Notes: generated by a model not told the origin, from the sequence alone. A DNA stretch of 64,000 nucleotides from Camellia lanceoleosa (GCA_025200525.1 JANUSC010000380.1:1-64000); one strand, 5' to 3'. Shown: positions 48,501-61,868, counted from the first letter of the stretch. Translations and numbers: made by a program.

Positions 48501-50827
48501 GAATAGAAAAGGAAATTAAAATAAACTACTATACCCTAGCGATTTATTTGGAAATTAAGTAAAAAAAAAAAAGTTGAATTGAAAACAAAATTAAAAGGGA
48601 AGTTGAATAAAAATGCAAGTTTAAATTTTATGCAACTTCCATTTCTATTTTATTCAACAAATTTTATTCAATTTCTTATTCTATTCAACTTCATTTTTTT
48701 ATTTACTTTCCAAATAGATCGCTAAGGTATAATGGTTTCTTGAATTAACTTCCATTTTTAATTTTATGCAACTTCCATTTTTAATTTTATTCAACTTCCA
48801 TTTTTATTAAATTTCCTTTTTTATTCAACTTCCTTTTTTCTTTAATTTCCAAATAGATCGTTAAGGTATATTGGTTTCTTGAATTAACTTCCATTGTTAA
48901 TTTTAGCCAACTTGCATTTTTATTCAATTTCCTTTTCTATTCAACCTCATTTTTCATTTAATTTCCAAATAGATCGTTAAGGTATAATGGTTTCTTGAAT
49001 AAACTTCCATTGTTAATTTTATGCAACTTCCATTTTTATTCAACCTCTTTTTGTATTCAACTTCCAAATAGATCATTAAGGTATATTGGTTTCTTGAATG
49101 AACTTCCATTGTTAATTATATGCAACTTTCATTTTTATTTTTATGCAACTTCCATTTTTGTTTTTATTCAATTTCCTTTTCTATTCAACATCCTTTTTTA
49201 TTTAATTTCCAAATTGATCGTTAAGTTATAGTGGTTTCTTGAATGAACTTCCATTTTTAATTTTTGGAAATTAAATAAAAGAGAAAGTTGAATAGAAAAG
49301 GAAATTGAATAAAAATGGAAGTTGAATAAAAATAAAAATCTATTTGGAAATTAAATAAAAATGAAAGTTGAATAAAAATAGAAGTTCATTCAAGAAAGCA
49401 ATATATCTTAACGATCAATTTGGAAATTAAATGAAAAAGGAAGTTGAATATAACATGAAATTGGATAAAAATGGAAGATGAATAAAAATAAAAATGGAAG
49501 TTGCATGTAATTAAAAATTGAAGTTTATTCAAAAAACCATTATACCTTACCGATCTATTTGGAAAGCAAATAAAAAAATATAGTTGAATAGAATAGGAAG
49601 TTCATTCAATAAACCACTATAACTTAACGATCTATATAGAAATTAAATAAAAATAGAATTTGAATAGAGAAGGAAATTGAAAAAAAATGGAAGTTGCAAA
49701 AAAATGGAAGTTAATTCAAGAAATCACTATACCTTAACGATCTATTGGAAATTAAAAAAAAAAGAAGTTGAATAGAAAAATGAAAATGGAAGTTAAATAA
49801 AAAAGGAAGTTGAATAGAAATGGAAATTGAATAAAAATTGAAGTTGAGTAAAAATAAAATGGAAGTTGCATATAATTAAAAATGAAAGTTCATTCAATAA
49901 ACCAGTATAACTTAACGATCTATTTGGAAATTAAATAAAAAAAGGAGGTTGAATAAAAATTAACAATGGAAGTTGATTCCAAATAGATCGTTAAGGTATA
50001 GTGGTTTCTTGAAATGGAAGTTGCCTTAAATTAACAATGGAAGTTAATTCAAGAAACCACTATACGTTAACGATCTATTTGGAAATTAAATAAAAAAGGA
50101 AATTGAATAAAAATGGAAGTTCATTGAAGAAACTACTACACCTTAACGATCTATTTGGAAATTAAATAAAACGGGAAGTTGAATAGAAAAGGAAATTGAA
50201 TAAAAATGGATGTAGAATAAAAATAAAAATGAAAGTTGCATAATTTTAACAATGGAAGTTTATTCAAGAAACCACTATAACTTAACGATCAATTTGGAAA
50301 TTAAATAAAAACAAAAATGGAAATTGCATAAAAATAAAAATGAAGCTTGCATATAATTAACAATGGAAGTTCATTCAAGAAACCAATATATCTTAATGAT
50401 CTATTTGGAAGTTGAATACAAAAGGAAGTTGAATAAAAATGAAAGTTGTATAAAATTAACAATGGAAGTTTATTCAAGAAACCATTATACCTTAACGATC
50501 TATTTGGAAATTAAAGAAAAAATGAAGTTGAATAGAAAAGGAAATTGAATAAAAATGCAAGTTGCCTAAAATTAATAATGGAAGTTAATTCAAGAAACTA
50601 ATATACATTAACGATTTATTTGGAAATTAAATAAAAAAGGAAGTTGAATAGAAAAGGAAATTGAATAAAAACAAAAATGGAAGTTGCATAAAAATAAAAA
50701 TGAAAGTTGCATATAATTAACAATGGAAGTTCATTCAAGAAACCAATATACCTTAATGATCTATTTGGAAGTTGAATAAAAAAGGAAGTTGAATAGAAAA
50801 GGAAGTTGAATAAAAAAGGAAGTTCAA
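42567..50827. repeat. AT-rich satellite block 3
   Basis: Satellite as in blocks 1 and 2, with the most frequent strand changes: switches near 42747, 43655, 44090, 44335, 44810, 46885, 47535, 47586, 48610, 49265, 49976 and 50010. Some oriented runs are under 300 bp. The right end, GAAGTTCAA, abuts pol sequence of element C. No gene seen. Confidence 0.88.
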
Positions 50828-52040
50828 AAGTGTAACCTGATCTCGGCTTTGTATCAATCTCCTCGGCTACCTTCCTGAGGAATCCATCCTCCATTTGTCT
50901 TGTCCTTACTTCTTCAATGATGGTCGGCTCCGCTGAGATCATGGATAAACACGCCAAACTTCCCTTTGTCTTCCTGCTCAATGCATCAGCTACTGAGTTG
51001 GCTTTGCTGGATAGTCTTGAATCGCATGTCGTAGTCCTTCAATAGTTCCAGCCATCTTCTCTGTCTCAAATTTAGTTCTTTCTGAGTAAATAGGTATTTC
51101 AAACTCTTGTGATCCGTGAAAACTTGGCAAGAAGCTCCATACAAGTAATGGCGCCAAATCTTCAAAGCAAATACCACGGCTGCTAGCTCTAAATCGTGGG
51201 TAGGATAATTCTTCTCGTGGGTTTTTAACTGGCGAGATGCATATGCTATGACCTTACCCCCTTGCATTAATACACAACCCAAACCCTTATGTGAAGCATC
51301 GCTATAAATCTGAAATTCCTCATTACCTGATGGCAGTACAAGAACTGGTGCTGTAACTAACCTCGTCTTCAATTCCTGAAAGGCTGATTCTCTGTCTTCG
51401 GTCCATTCATATGCCACTCCTTTCTGAGTTAACTGTGTCAATGGTACTGCAATCCTTGAGAAGTCCTTTACAAACTTTCTGTAATAACCTGCCAAACCCA
51501 GAAAACTACGAACCTCGGACACGTTGGTCGGCGTCGGCCAATCTACCACGGCCTCAATCTTACTGGGATCAACTGAGATACCTTCTTCATTAATCACATG
51601 CCCTAAGAATGAAATACTGGAAAGCCAAAACTCACATTTACTCAATTTAGCATACAACTTCCTGTCCCTCAAAATCTGTAAGGCAAGTCTCAGGTGGTTT
51701 TCATGCTCAGTTTCACTCTTGGAATAGATCAGGATATCATCAATGAAGACAACTATAAACTCATCCAAATGTGGCTTGAAGACTCTATTCATTAAGTCCA
51801 TAAATCGGCGGGGGCATTGGTTACTCCAAAAGGCATTACTAAAAACTCATAGTGGCCATATCTGGTTTGGAAAGCTGTCTTCTCTACATCCTCGGCTTTA
51901 ACCTTAAGCTGATGGTAACCCGACCTAAGGTCAATCTTGGAAAAGACTCGTGCTCCTTGAAGTTGATCTAGCAAATCGTCAATCCTAGGCAATGGGTACT
52001 TGTTCTTAATGGTTACCTTATTGAGTTCCACAGTAGTCAA
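50828..52040 (-). pseudogene. pol: reverse transcriptase and RNase H of element C
   Basis: On the minus strand: [46 protein letters not shown], then a small frame change at about 51800, MDLMNRVF, the catalytic FIDD (51736-51747) in [31 protein letters not shown] and [20 protein letters not shown]. RNase H follows with [57 protein letters not shown] and, after a frameshift near 50990, DALSRKTKGS. It is the best preserved pol in the window: 271 residues are continuous (51801-50986). The frame runs past RSGYT into satellite, giving a chimeric end without biological meaning. Confidence 0.94.
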
Positions 52041-52800
52041 TCACGAGGCGAAGTGTACAATCCTTCTTCTTAACAAACAAAATGGGGCTCCCCATGGTGA
52101 AGTGCTTTCGGCCTAACAAAACCCTTATCCAATAATTCACATGTAGTACTTTCGGTTCCTTAAGTTAATTTGGGGCCATTCTATAAGGTGTTTTGGAGAT
52201 CGGTGTGTTCTGACATGATGTCCACTGATAAACTCTATTTCTCTATCAACTAAGTGGCGGGCAATTCATCGGAAAGACATCGGAATTCACTAACAAGCTG
52301 GGACTTGACTAACTTAGCGTTCCCATTACGATCACTCGTATACTACACAAATAGCCATTGCACCCTTACGAATTAGCTTACAGGCCTTAATGGGCCGAAA
52401 TCAAGTAAGGTGGGGACACTACACCTCTACCGGAAAATAACCTCGGCTTGGCTTGGGGTTTCAAGGTAACACTCTTAGAAACAGTCAATAGATGCATGAT
52501 TCATCACTAACCAATCCATTCCTAATATAACATCAAAGTGAGTCATGCTTAATGGCATCAAGTCAACTAACAATTCTACACCCTTAATCACGACAACACA
52601 CTCCCTATAAATAGATGCAACAATCAAAGTTCTCCCGGATGGAAGCGGATACATATAACACATAATCAAGAGGTTCTTGTGGTCTATTCAACTTCTCGGC
52701 AAACTTAACAGAATCTGAATGAATCGTAGAACCCGAATCAATCAATATGTATGCATCTTGAGAGCAGATTGGAAGTATACGACACTCTGATTTGACGTGC
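52041..52800 (-). pseudogene. pol: protease and protease-RT linker of element C
   Basis: The active-site segment ILIDSGST has DSG at 52731-52739. After a frame change come VELLVDLMPLSMTHFDVILG and MDWLVMNHASIDCF, typical of the Ty3 protease end. Below 52475 several small deletions damage the linker (EFPDVFPDELP is readable near 52290). The protease would cleave Gag-Pol. Confidence 0.88.
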
Positions 52801-53887
52801 AGGTGTCTCCGGCACTAAGCGCAAAAACTACGCCTGCCTCATTTGCGTCCCTACGGCGTTGCTTCCTGTGCGAGCCGAGGTGCTCCCACTTTTCTTACCA
52901 TCATCAATCCTTGACTTTGGACAATCTTTCACACGATGACCCATCTCTCCACATTCAAAACAAGCGCTGGCGTAGCAGCAAACTCGGAATCGGCTTCCCA
53001 CGATCGCACATCGACTTAGTACTACCTTCTGGTTCGAGTTCTTTGGGCTGCCAACATTCGCTTTCTTCTTAGCACTAAGCGGACTCGGCGATTATCATAA
53101 TTCTGTCTCTTTCTCTGATTCTCTCCTGCATTCTGATATCGGTTCAAGTTAGTTTCTGCAAGAATAGCCTTGTCCAAGACTCCAGCGTAGGTCGGCATGT
53201 TGAGCATGTTAACTCTATCTTGTATCGGTCCACGTAGTCCACTTTCAAACTTCATAGCTTTCCTATACTCATCACTGACCATATGAGGCGCATACCTCGC
53301 CAATTCGGTGAAAGCACGATCGTGATACGCCTTGTCTTGCTTCCTTGTGTTAGAGTGCGAAATTGCGTGATCTTGCGATCTCGGACACTAAGAAATGCTT
53401 GTCATAAAAGCAGTTCAAAATTTGCCCAAGTTAACTCAGGGTTTCCTTGTCGTGTCATCATTCACCATCTGCGGGCATCATGATCTAATGTAAATGCGGC
53501 CAATGCTACCTTCGAGTGTCTGCATCTTTGGGAAAGATCTCAAGCAGTTTCTCCATTCCCAAAACCCACGCTTGCTTTCATTGGTTCTATGCCCCTTGGA
53601 ATCTTGGTGGGTTCATCTTTTGAACTCCTTAATCAAAGTCATGGTTCCATCCCCATATAAATTTGGTGTGAGGGTACTTGGGAGTCTTGGGGGTGGTGGA
53701 GGCGGAGCGCATGTCGGCCATTAGTCTGTTCGGCCTGAGTAGATGTAGCACTAGCATTCTGTTGTCTTATTTGTCTCATTTCCCAAGTTAAACCTTCAAC
53801 TAGTCTTTCTAGTCGACCCAATCTGTCTTCTGATTGATCTCTACCAACTAGTGGTCTTCCTCTCCTCATAATGCTATGAGTATACAA
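52801..53887 (-). pseudogene. gag: gag of element C
   Basis: It starts at 53887 with MRRGRPL shortly after the first Met, then a coiled-coil-like QSEDRLGRLERLVEGL. Frames break near 53650 and 53310. The conserved gag segment YAPHMVSDEYRKAMKFESGL and PTYAGVLDKAILAE follow (53303-53022 frame). A complete CCHC knuckle CFECGEMGHRVKDC lies at 52921-52962. Gag of this type forms particles and binds RNA. Multiple frameshifts disable it. Confidence 0.88.
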
Positions 53888-54082
53888 GATGGGACTTTAA
53901 AACAAAATGCACAACAAGTATGCATGCAAGCAACAAGCAGTTATGCTGAGATGATGCACATATTATCAAGTAGCAAGCAATCGTGATGCAATCCTATCAT
54001 CTTCCTAAGGGAAACCCTATGCTCTTTAGGACTCAAAGTGTGTGAATAACGTATTATAAGGAACCTGGCTCTGATACCAATC
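53888..54082 (-). other. 5' leader and primer-binding site of element C
   Basis: TTGGTATCAGAGCC (54067-54080, minus strand) matches initiator tRNA-Met and lies two bases after the LTR end. The remaining ~180 bp is non-coding. Confidence 0.9.
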
Positions 54083-55726
54083 TGTCACGACCCCAACCCG
54101 CCCCTAGAAGGTCGGCGCCGAGATGGCCAGTAACCCGAGGTTACCAAAGGCCTCTTACAAGAATTCACACACAAATCAGAGTAAATATATGGGGCTCACA
54201 AATGCGGAAGCAATAAAATTAGATTGCTAGTGGTCTATGAGAGCAGTGCTTAATTCAATTGAAATGACATACATCTCTCAATAGTTCAGATACATCAAAT
54301 TGAGTACAAAAATTACATCTTGACCAAAAGGCTTCTCGGCCATCAATACAAAATACAATGAACTAACTAAGAAGCATGATCTTCAAGATGTTGCAAAACG
54401 AAATACAAAACACGTCGGCAAGCACATCGGCAAACCAGTCTAGGCGTCTCCGCATACTGCTCATCACCTACATATATATAGAGAGGGTGAGCTTGGATAC
54501 TCAGTGAATGGCATAAACAATAAAGGGTTTACATGAATGATATCCGAGGTCTTTAACAAAACAATACATAGTACATATCAAGTTCGCCTTTCAAACCTTT
54601 CAAAGCTTCAAGGGATGTTCCTTAACATCAATATAATACAAGATAGATGACATTCCGAACAAGCAAACCCACGTGGTAAAACCGTCAGTGGCAAGGCAAG
54701 ACAAGAGATCTCTATACAAGAATGTCGTTGCATTATAGTCCCGACACTAAGGACTTGTGCTACAAATGCTTATAGTCCCCTAACGCGTCTGGACTAGTGC
54801 CTGGCAGCTTAAAGTCCCCAGCGCGTCACGGACTTCCAGAATGGTCATCAAAACAAGACATAACGTTTGATACTCAAGATAGGATTAATCATTCATGCTT
54901 GCAAACACTTTTCAAAACAAGGCAAAACAATACTTCTATCAAGTCAAAGCAACATAGCTTTATTAAGAATGCCACTCACATAGTTCTTGAGCGTCGGGGT
55001 CAAAACAAGTCCAAGTCCTACAAATACATGGCAAGTTCACTGAATACACTTTCAAACAAGTTTTACATGCAAGCAAATGATCTCGGCATGCTCCAAGACT
55101 AAGTCAAATCAAAACAAACACTGTTTCTTATTTTGGAAAACACGCTGGGCACCTCACCAGGTCTAGGCCGAGGTCCCACACCTCTTCGCCGAGGTGAGGT
55201 TCGAGGCCACATTCAAGGATAAATGAAGTCGGGAAAACCTGGGTTTCCCTCTGCTCAAGAACATCAAGAACATGATCATGGAGAACATGAAATGAAATGC
55301 AAGGACCATAACTTATCATTTACCAAAATCAGAGATTTCATGCTATGAGTTTGAAAACATGGACCTGGGTACCCATACTAGAAGATCTTGGTGAAACAAA
55401 CACAAAAGCATGGATTTCAATGTAAGCTTTCGGATCAAATCAAGACTTTTCCTCAAGAACACATGAAGGTCACGTTTTCTTTCCAAAACCAACTTTAAAT
55501 CAAAGTATGACATGCAAAACGGATTCAATCATGCAATGCAGCTAGGTGATCATCAAGAACAACAAGAGGAGGTGAAGATTCTAACCTCGTGCCACAAACC
55601 CAACGAATCAAACACCAAGGATCAAGCTTGCTATCTACCTTCTCTCTCTAGAACTCTTCCTAGAGCTTCTCTCTCCTCAAGAACACGATTGAAACACCAA
55701 AATGAGACATTTCTAGACTTGCCAGC

Positions 55727-55735
55727 TGATATAAC
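55727..55735 (-). promoter_or_regulatory. TATA-like box, element C LTR
   Basis: GTTATATCA on the minus strand, about 115 bp downstream of the TCGGC array and similar to the GGTATATCA of family A. Confidence 0.4.
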
Positions 55736-55857
55736 ACTCAGCCCGGACACGTGGCAACAGTTGGTTGGTTCAACTCAAAAGGTGATTGATTGAAAAGACA
55801 AGCCTCTGACAAAGCGTGTTTAAGAAGCTAGGTAGCAAGGGACTCCGGCGGGTAATG

Positions 55858-55984
55858 ACATCGGCTACATCAAGACTTCGGCAAGAGACAACATCGGCTA
55901 GAGACAAACTTCGGCAACAGGGTAACAAAGACATCGGCTAGAGACAAACTTCGGCAACAGGGTAACAAAGACATCGGCTAGAGA
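55858..55984 (-). repeat. 40-bp tandem repeat with TCGGC motifs in element C LTR
   Basis: ACATCGGCTAGAGACAAACT followed by TCGGCAACAGGGTAACAAAG occurs at 55891-55930 and 55931-55970, then partly at 55971-55984; a diverged unit precedes it. More TCGGC motifs continue to about 56215 (ATCTCGGCTAA, CCTCGGCAA). Confidence 0.88.
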
Positions 55985-56373
55985 GGACAACACTTGACTA
56001 AGCTGTGCCACACCTCGGCCAGGGATGTGCCACACCTCGGTCTAGGTCATACCTTCCCAGGCACAAAAGTCACTAAGTGTATAACATCTCGGCTAAGCAG
56101 TAGCATCTCGGCTAACACGCTGAGGTGAAGATGAAGGTCAGACAAACTGTCCTAGAGTGGTTCTAGGTACAAGGATTCAAAGGTGAACTAGGCTCAAGAT
56201 AACCTCGGCAACACACACACAGACACACACACCAAAGGAACATAATACTCAAGTATCACTTTATGCAAGACAAGTCAAGAATGCAAAGCAAGTCAAGATT
56301 CAAATGCAAGCAACAAAGCAAATTCATACATAATGCATATGAGTATGATCAAAAGCGATGTGAGGTTATTACA

Positions 56374-59300
56374 TTCAATAAAAATAAAAATCGAAGTTCA
56401 TTCAAGAAACCACTTTGTACCTTAATGATTTATCAAGAAATTAAGTTAAAAAGGAAGTTGAATAGAAAAGGAAATTGAATAAAAATGGAAGTTGCATATA
56501 ATTAAAAATGGAAATTCATTCAATAAACCACTATACCTTAACGAATTATTTGGAAATTAAATAAAAATGGAAGTTGAATAGAAAAAGAAATTGAATAAAA
56601 TCAGAAGATGAATAAAAATGAAAATGGATGTTGAATAAAAATGAAAGTTCATTGAAGAAGCCACTATACCTTAACGATCTATTTGGAAATTAAATAAAAA
56701 AACAAATTGAATAAAAATGGAAGATGAATAAAAATTAAAAATGGAAGTTGAATAGAAAAGAAAATTAAATAAGAAAGAAAGCTGAATAAAAAAGAAATTG
56801 AATAACTATGGAAGTTGAAGAAAAATAAAAAAGGAAGTTGTATAAAATTAACAATGGAAGTTGCCTAAAATTGAAAATGGAAGTTGAATAAAAATAAAAA
56901 TGGAAGTTCCTCCAATAAACTACTATACCTTAACGATCTATTAGGAAATTGAATAAAAATGGAAGTTGAGTAAAAATAAAATTGGAATTTGCATAAAATT
57001 AAAAATAGAAGTTGAATAAAAAGGGAAGTTGAATAAAAATGGAAGTTGAATAAAAATAAAAATGGAAGTTGCATAAAATTAACAATGGAAGTTCATAAAA
57101 TTAAAAATTGAAGTTCATTCAAGAAACCACTATTCTCAACGATCTATTTGGAAATTATATAAAAAAGAAAGTTGAATAGAAAAGGAAATTGAATAAAAAT
57201 GGAAGTTGCATAAAATTAAAAATGGAAGTTCATTCGAGAAACCACTATCCCTTAACGATCTATTTGGAAATTAAATAGAAAAGGAAATTGAATAAAAATA
57301 GAAGTTGAATAAAAATAAAAATGGAAGTTTATTCAAGAAACCATTATACCTTAACTATCTATTTGAAAATAAAAAAAAAACGATAGTTGAATAGACAAGG
57401 AAATTGGATAAAAAAGCAAGTTGAATAGAAATAGAAGTTGAATAAAAATAAAAATGGAAGTTCATTCAAGAAACCACTATACCTTAACGATCTATTTGGA
57501 AATTAAATAAAAATTGAAGTTGAATAAAATTAAAAATTGAAGTTTATTCAAAAAATCACTATACCTTAACAATCTATTTGGAAATTAAATAAAAAAACAA
57601 ATTGAATAAAAAATGAAGTTGAATAGAATAGGAAATTGAATAAAAAATGAAGTTGAATAGAAATAAAAATTGAAGTTGCATAAAATATAAAAATGAAAGT
57701 TGAATAGAAAAGGAAATTGAATAAAAATGGAAGTTCATTTAAAAAACCATTATACCTTAACGATCTATTTGGAAATTAAATAAAAAAAAGAAGTTGAATA
57801 GAAAAAGAAATTGAATAAAAGTGGAAGTTGAATAAAAATAAAAATGCAATTCGCATCAAATTAATAATGAAGTTCATTAGAAACCACTATCGTTAACGAT
57901 CTATTTGGAAATTAAATAAAAAAGGAAGTTGAATAGAAAAGGAAATTAAATAAAAATAGAAGTTACATAAAATTAAAATTGGAAGTTCTTTCAAGAAACC
58001 ACTATCGTTAACGATCTATTGTTAATTTTATGTAACTTCTATTTTTATTTTTATTCAACTTCCATTTTTGTCAAATTTCCTTTTCTATTTAACTTCATTT
58101 TGTATTCAAGTTACTTTTCTATTCAACTTCCGTTTTTGTTTAATTTTCAAATAGATCGTTAAGGTATAGTGGTTTCTTGAATGAGCTTCCATTTTAATTT
58201 TATGCAACTTCTATATTTATTTTACTCAACTTCCATTTTTATTCAATTCTAATTTCTATTCAACTTCCTTTTTATTCAACTTCCATTTTATTTTTATGCA
58301 ACTTGAATAAAAATTGATTCGCTTTCATTTTATTTTTATTCATCTTCCATTTTTAATTTTACTCAACTTCCATTTTTATTCAATTCTATTTTCTATTCAA
58401 CTTCCTTTTTTATTCAATTTCTTTTTCTATTCAATTTTATTTTTATTCAATTTTCTTTTCTATTCAACTTCCATTTTTATTTAATTGCCTTTTCTATTCA
58501 ACTTTCTTTTTTATTTTATTTCCAAATAGATTGTTCAGGTATAGTGGTTTCTTGAATGAACCTCCATAAAATTAAAAATGGAAGTTGAATAGAAAAGGCA
58601 ATGAAATAAAAATGGAAGTTGAATAGAAAAAGAAATTGAATAAAAATTGAAGTTGAATAAAAATAAAACTAGAAGTTGAATAAAAATAAAAACGGAAGTT
58701 CATTCAAGAAACCACTATACCTTAACGATCTATTTGGAAATTAAATAAAAAAAGAAATTGAATAAAAATAAAAGGGGAAATTCAATAAAATTAAAAATGG
58801 AAGTTGAATTAAAATTAACAATGGAAGTTGAATAGAGAAGGAAATTTAACAAAAAAGGTAGTTGAATAAAAATAAAAAGGGAAGTTGAATAAAAATGGAA
58901 GTTAAATAAAATTAAAAATAGAAGTTGAATAAAAAAGGAAGTTGAATAAAAATAAAAATGGAAGTTGAGTAGAACTTACAATGGACGTTCTTCCAAGAAA
59001 CCACTATACCTTAACGATCTATTTGGAAATTACATAAAAAAGGAAGTTCAATAGAAAAGGAAATTGAAGTTGAATAAAAATGGAAGATGAATAAAAATAA
59101 AAATGGAAGTTGAATAAAAATAAAAAAGAAAGTTGAATAGAAAAGGAAGCTGAATAGAAAAGAAAATTGAATAAAATTAAAAATTGAATAAACATAAAAA
59201 TGGAAGTTGCATAAAATTAACAATGGAAGTTCATTCAAGAAACTACTATACCATAACGATCTATTGGAAATTAAAGAAAAAAGAAGTTGAATAGAAAAGT

Positions 59301-59844
59301 AAATTGAATAAATATGGAAGTTGCATACAATTCACAATTGAAGTTCATTAAAAAAACCACTATACCTTAATGATCCATTTGGAAATTGAATAAAAAAAAA
59401 AAGTTGAAGAGAAAACAAAATTGGATAAAAATCGAAGTTGAATAAAAATAAAAATGGAAGTTGCATAAAATTAAAAATGAAGTTGAATAGAAAAGGAAAT
59501 TGAATAAAAATTGAAGTCGAATAAAAATAAAAATGAAAGTTGAATAAAATGCAAGGTGAATAAAAATTAAAAAAGAAAGTTGAATAGAAAGGGAAATTGA
59601 ATAAAAATAGAAATTGCATAAAATTAACAATGAAAGTTCATTCAAGAAACCACTATACCTTAACGATCTATTTGGAAATTAAATAAAAAAGAAAGTTGAA
59701 TAGAAAAAGATATTGAATAAAAAATGAAGTTGAATAGAAAAGGAAATTTAATAAAAAAGGAAGTTGAATAAAAATAGAAATTGAATAAAAACCACTATAC
59801 CTTAACGATCTATTTGGAAATTAAATAGAATAGGAAGTTGAATA
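56374..59844. repeat. AT-rich satellite block 4
   Basis: Same satellite. Core mainly on the minus strand to about 58015, plus to 58310, mixed to 58565, then minus. Core units such as ACCTTAACGATCTATTTGG recur at irregular spacing. No gene seen. Confidence 0.9.
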
Positions 59845-61467
59845 TGTAACGCCCAAAAAATAATACATAAAACCCATCACTTTATACATGCATTGATATA
59901 AGAGAAATCAACCATTTCTATTTATTAGAGTAGTTGTTACAACAGTATTACATGTTAACAACAAAAGCAAATACCCTACAGACTTCTGACTTTCCAAGTC
60001 AACACTTGGTTACACAAAGAAGAGTACTAACCCTCTACAAAAGAAGCCCTTGGCTTGATATACAAGTATTACAAACAAAATAACCAAAAAGAGTCTTCAA
60101 CTCCGATAACTATCCAAGCTACGTCTTTGGAGGTGGCATGCTACCTGTACCTGAAAATAATATCCCACAAAGGGTGAGCCAACGCCTAGTAGAGATATGC
60201 TAAACACAGTATGAGCAATAACTAAGACATTAGCAATTGATAAATGTTTAATTCCCATAAATCAATTCATAACTCATTGCCATTACATGACCACGATGTC
60301 CATGTTTCATTTCATTTTCTATTTCTTATCACATTCCCAATTCACAACAACGGCTCAGAACACATTGCCACTTACATGAGGTAGTTACTCATCTTAATCA
60401 TTCCCCATTTCACAATAGATAAGCATGCTAGCTATATCAACATCTCAACAGATAAGCATATAAGCTATATCAACACTTCCATAGATAAGCATATGAGCTA
60501 TATCAACACATTAACTAACAAGCACATGAGCTGTATCAGCGGAGTCCATCCCCTATCTCCTCCCAAACAACATCCGGTTTAGAGGTCCTTCCCCTATCTT
60601 CCCCTAAATCGTGGAGTACATCCCCTATCTTCTCCCACACAACACAACGTATATACACATAGATCATATACATAATCAATCAATACATAACGTCAATGTA
60701 TTCTATCAACCGTCATACTCTATGACACATCCAATTGATTAGTTTTAGTTTGCCTAATCATCATGCATTGTCTACAACAATCAAAACTACCCTCCACCGG
60801 TAGCCCAAAGCAATTATTTCTAAATAGATAATAAAAGCTCCAACAGATAAAATATCAATGTTTTCAACAGTGAGCGATTAATAAATCCAACTCTACCATT
60901 TTACAATATAATGAGCCAATTTCATTATTTCCAACTCACTTCCAAATAACAACAATTTTCCCAAATTAATTATACCAATTAATTTATACAACAAATTAGA
61001 GTTTTCTACCCATTTCTCAATGTTGACCCAATGGTCTATATTTCAACAACCAACAACAATGTCATTTTTTGGAAACCCAAATTACACTTTTTAGAATCAA
61101 AATAACCAAAACCCTCTTTCAACATTTTCAAACCCTAACTTCCCAAAATCAACCATTTAACAAAATGCCCAAAAATCTAGGTCAAAACCCATAATAGTGA
61201 GTAGGAATCCCTACCTCAAAAGATGAAACCCAACGAAGGAGATGACGAAAATGAAGATGCTCCAAATCCCGAAATTTTTGGATCAAAGTGTAGCCCTCGA
61301 CGATCAACACCACTTTTACAAAGGCCAAAGGGAAGGAAAGCACTCTAACTAGATCAAACCCTAGAGAGAAGGGAGTTTCTAGAGAGAGAGGCTCTCAAAA
61401 TTGTTTTTGAGAAAGTAAGAGAGAGGAAAGAAAAGTGAAAAGTGATTCAAAAATGCCCAACTGCTAT

Positions 61468-61477
61468 CTGATATACG
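61468..61477 (-). promoter_or_regulatory. TATA-like box, 60-kb solo LTR
   Basis: CGTATATCAG on the minus strand, 7 bp downstream of the palindrome at 61485-61494. Confidence 0.5.
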
Positions 61478-61484
61478 ACAAGTC

Positions 61485-61868
61485 CGCTCGAGCGGATAAC
61501 AGAACGCTCGAGCGTCAAGAACAAAAACCATGGTCCGCTCAAGCGCAACATGTCCCACTCGAGCGCCAAGACACAAGGATAAAGCACATCCACTCGAGCG
61601 CGAAAACCAGTCCGCTCGAGTGTAGATTTCCCCCTCCCAGAACTTTCACAGTCAAAGCACTACCCGCTCGAGCTCCAACATACCCACTCGAGCACGACCT
61701 AGTCGAGCGTAAAGAAACCCGCTCGAGCGTGAAAAACACACCTGCAGAAGTTTTGCAGAGGCACGAAATACTGGGAGTGTGTAAACCCCGCTCGAGCGCA
61801 ATAAGGCCCGCTCGAGCGGACAACCAAAAACCAAACTCCGCTCGAGCGCAGAATAACCCGCTCAAGCG
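61485..61868 (-). repeat. CGCTCGAGCG palindrome array, 60-kb solo LTR
   Basis: About 11 CTCGAG cores plus CTCAAG and GTCGAG variants. 20-bp pairs start at 61487/61507, 61538/61558, 61667/61687, 61702/61722, 61791/61811 and 61841/61861. One pair (61593/61615) is 22 bp apart. Confidence 0.9.

Larger units (their letters stand above)
50828..56373 (-). mobile_element. Ty3/gypsy element C, 5' LTR to RNase H, 3' end missing
   Basis: Minus-strand order: LTR 54083-56373, primer-binding site 54067-54080, gag, protease, RT, RNase H, then an abrupt change to satellite at about 50828. Integrase, polypurine tract and 3' LTR are absent. TTCAA occurs on both sides (50823-50827 and 56374-56378), and joining them gives plausible satellite sequence. 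The LTR ends (TGTAATAACC...CGTGACA) differ from families A and B. Without an integrase its lineage cannot be assigned. Confidence 0.88.
54083..56373 (-). mobile_element. 5' LTR of element C
   Basis: 2291 bp, element-strand ends TGTAATAACC and GGTCGTGACA. It contains two nearby AGTCCC...ACTAGTG-like repeats (54735-54835), a TATA-like box (55727-55735) and a TCGGC-rich array upstream of it. No second copy is in the window, so the ends are inferred from the primer-binding site and the satellite junction. Confidence 0.88.

Noticed and set aside
50616..50981. Fusion frame joining RNase H linker of element C to satellite
   Set aside because: A chance read-through at the truncation junction; the second half is satellite composition only.
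53494..53724. Plus-strand frames over the gag of element C (also 9048-9612, 51411-51727)
   Set aside because: They are antisense shadows of gag-pol with no recognisable domain.
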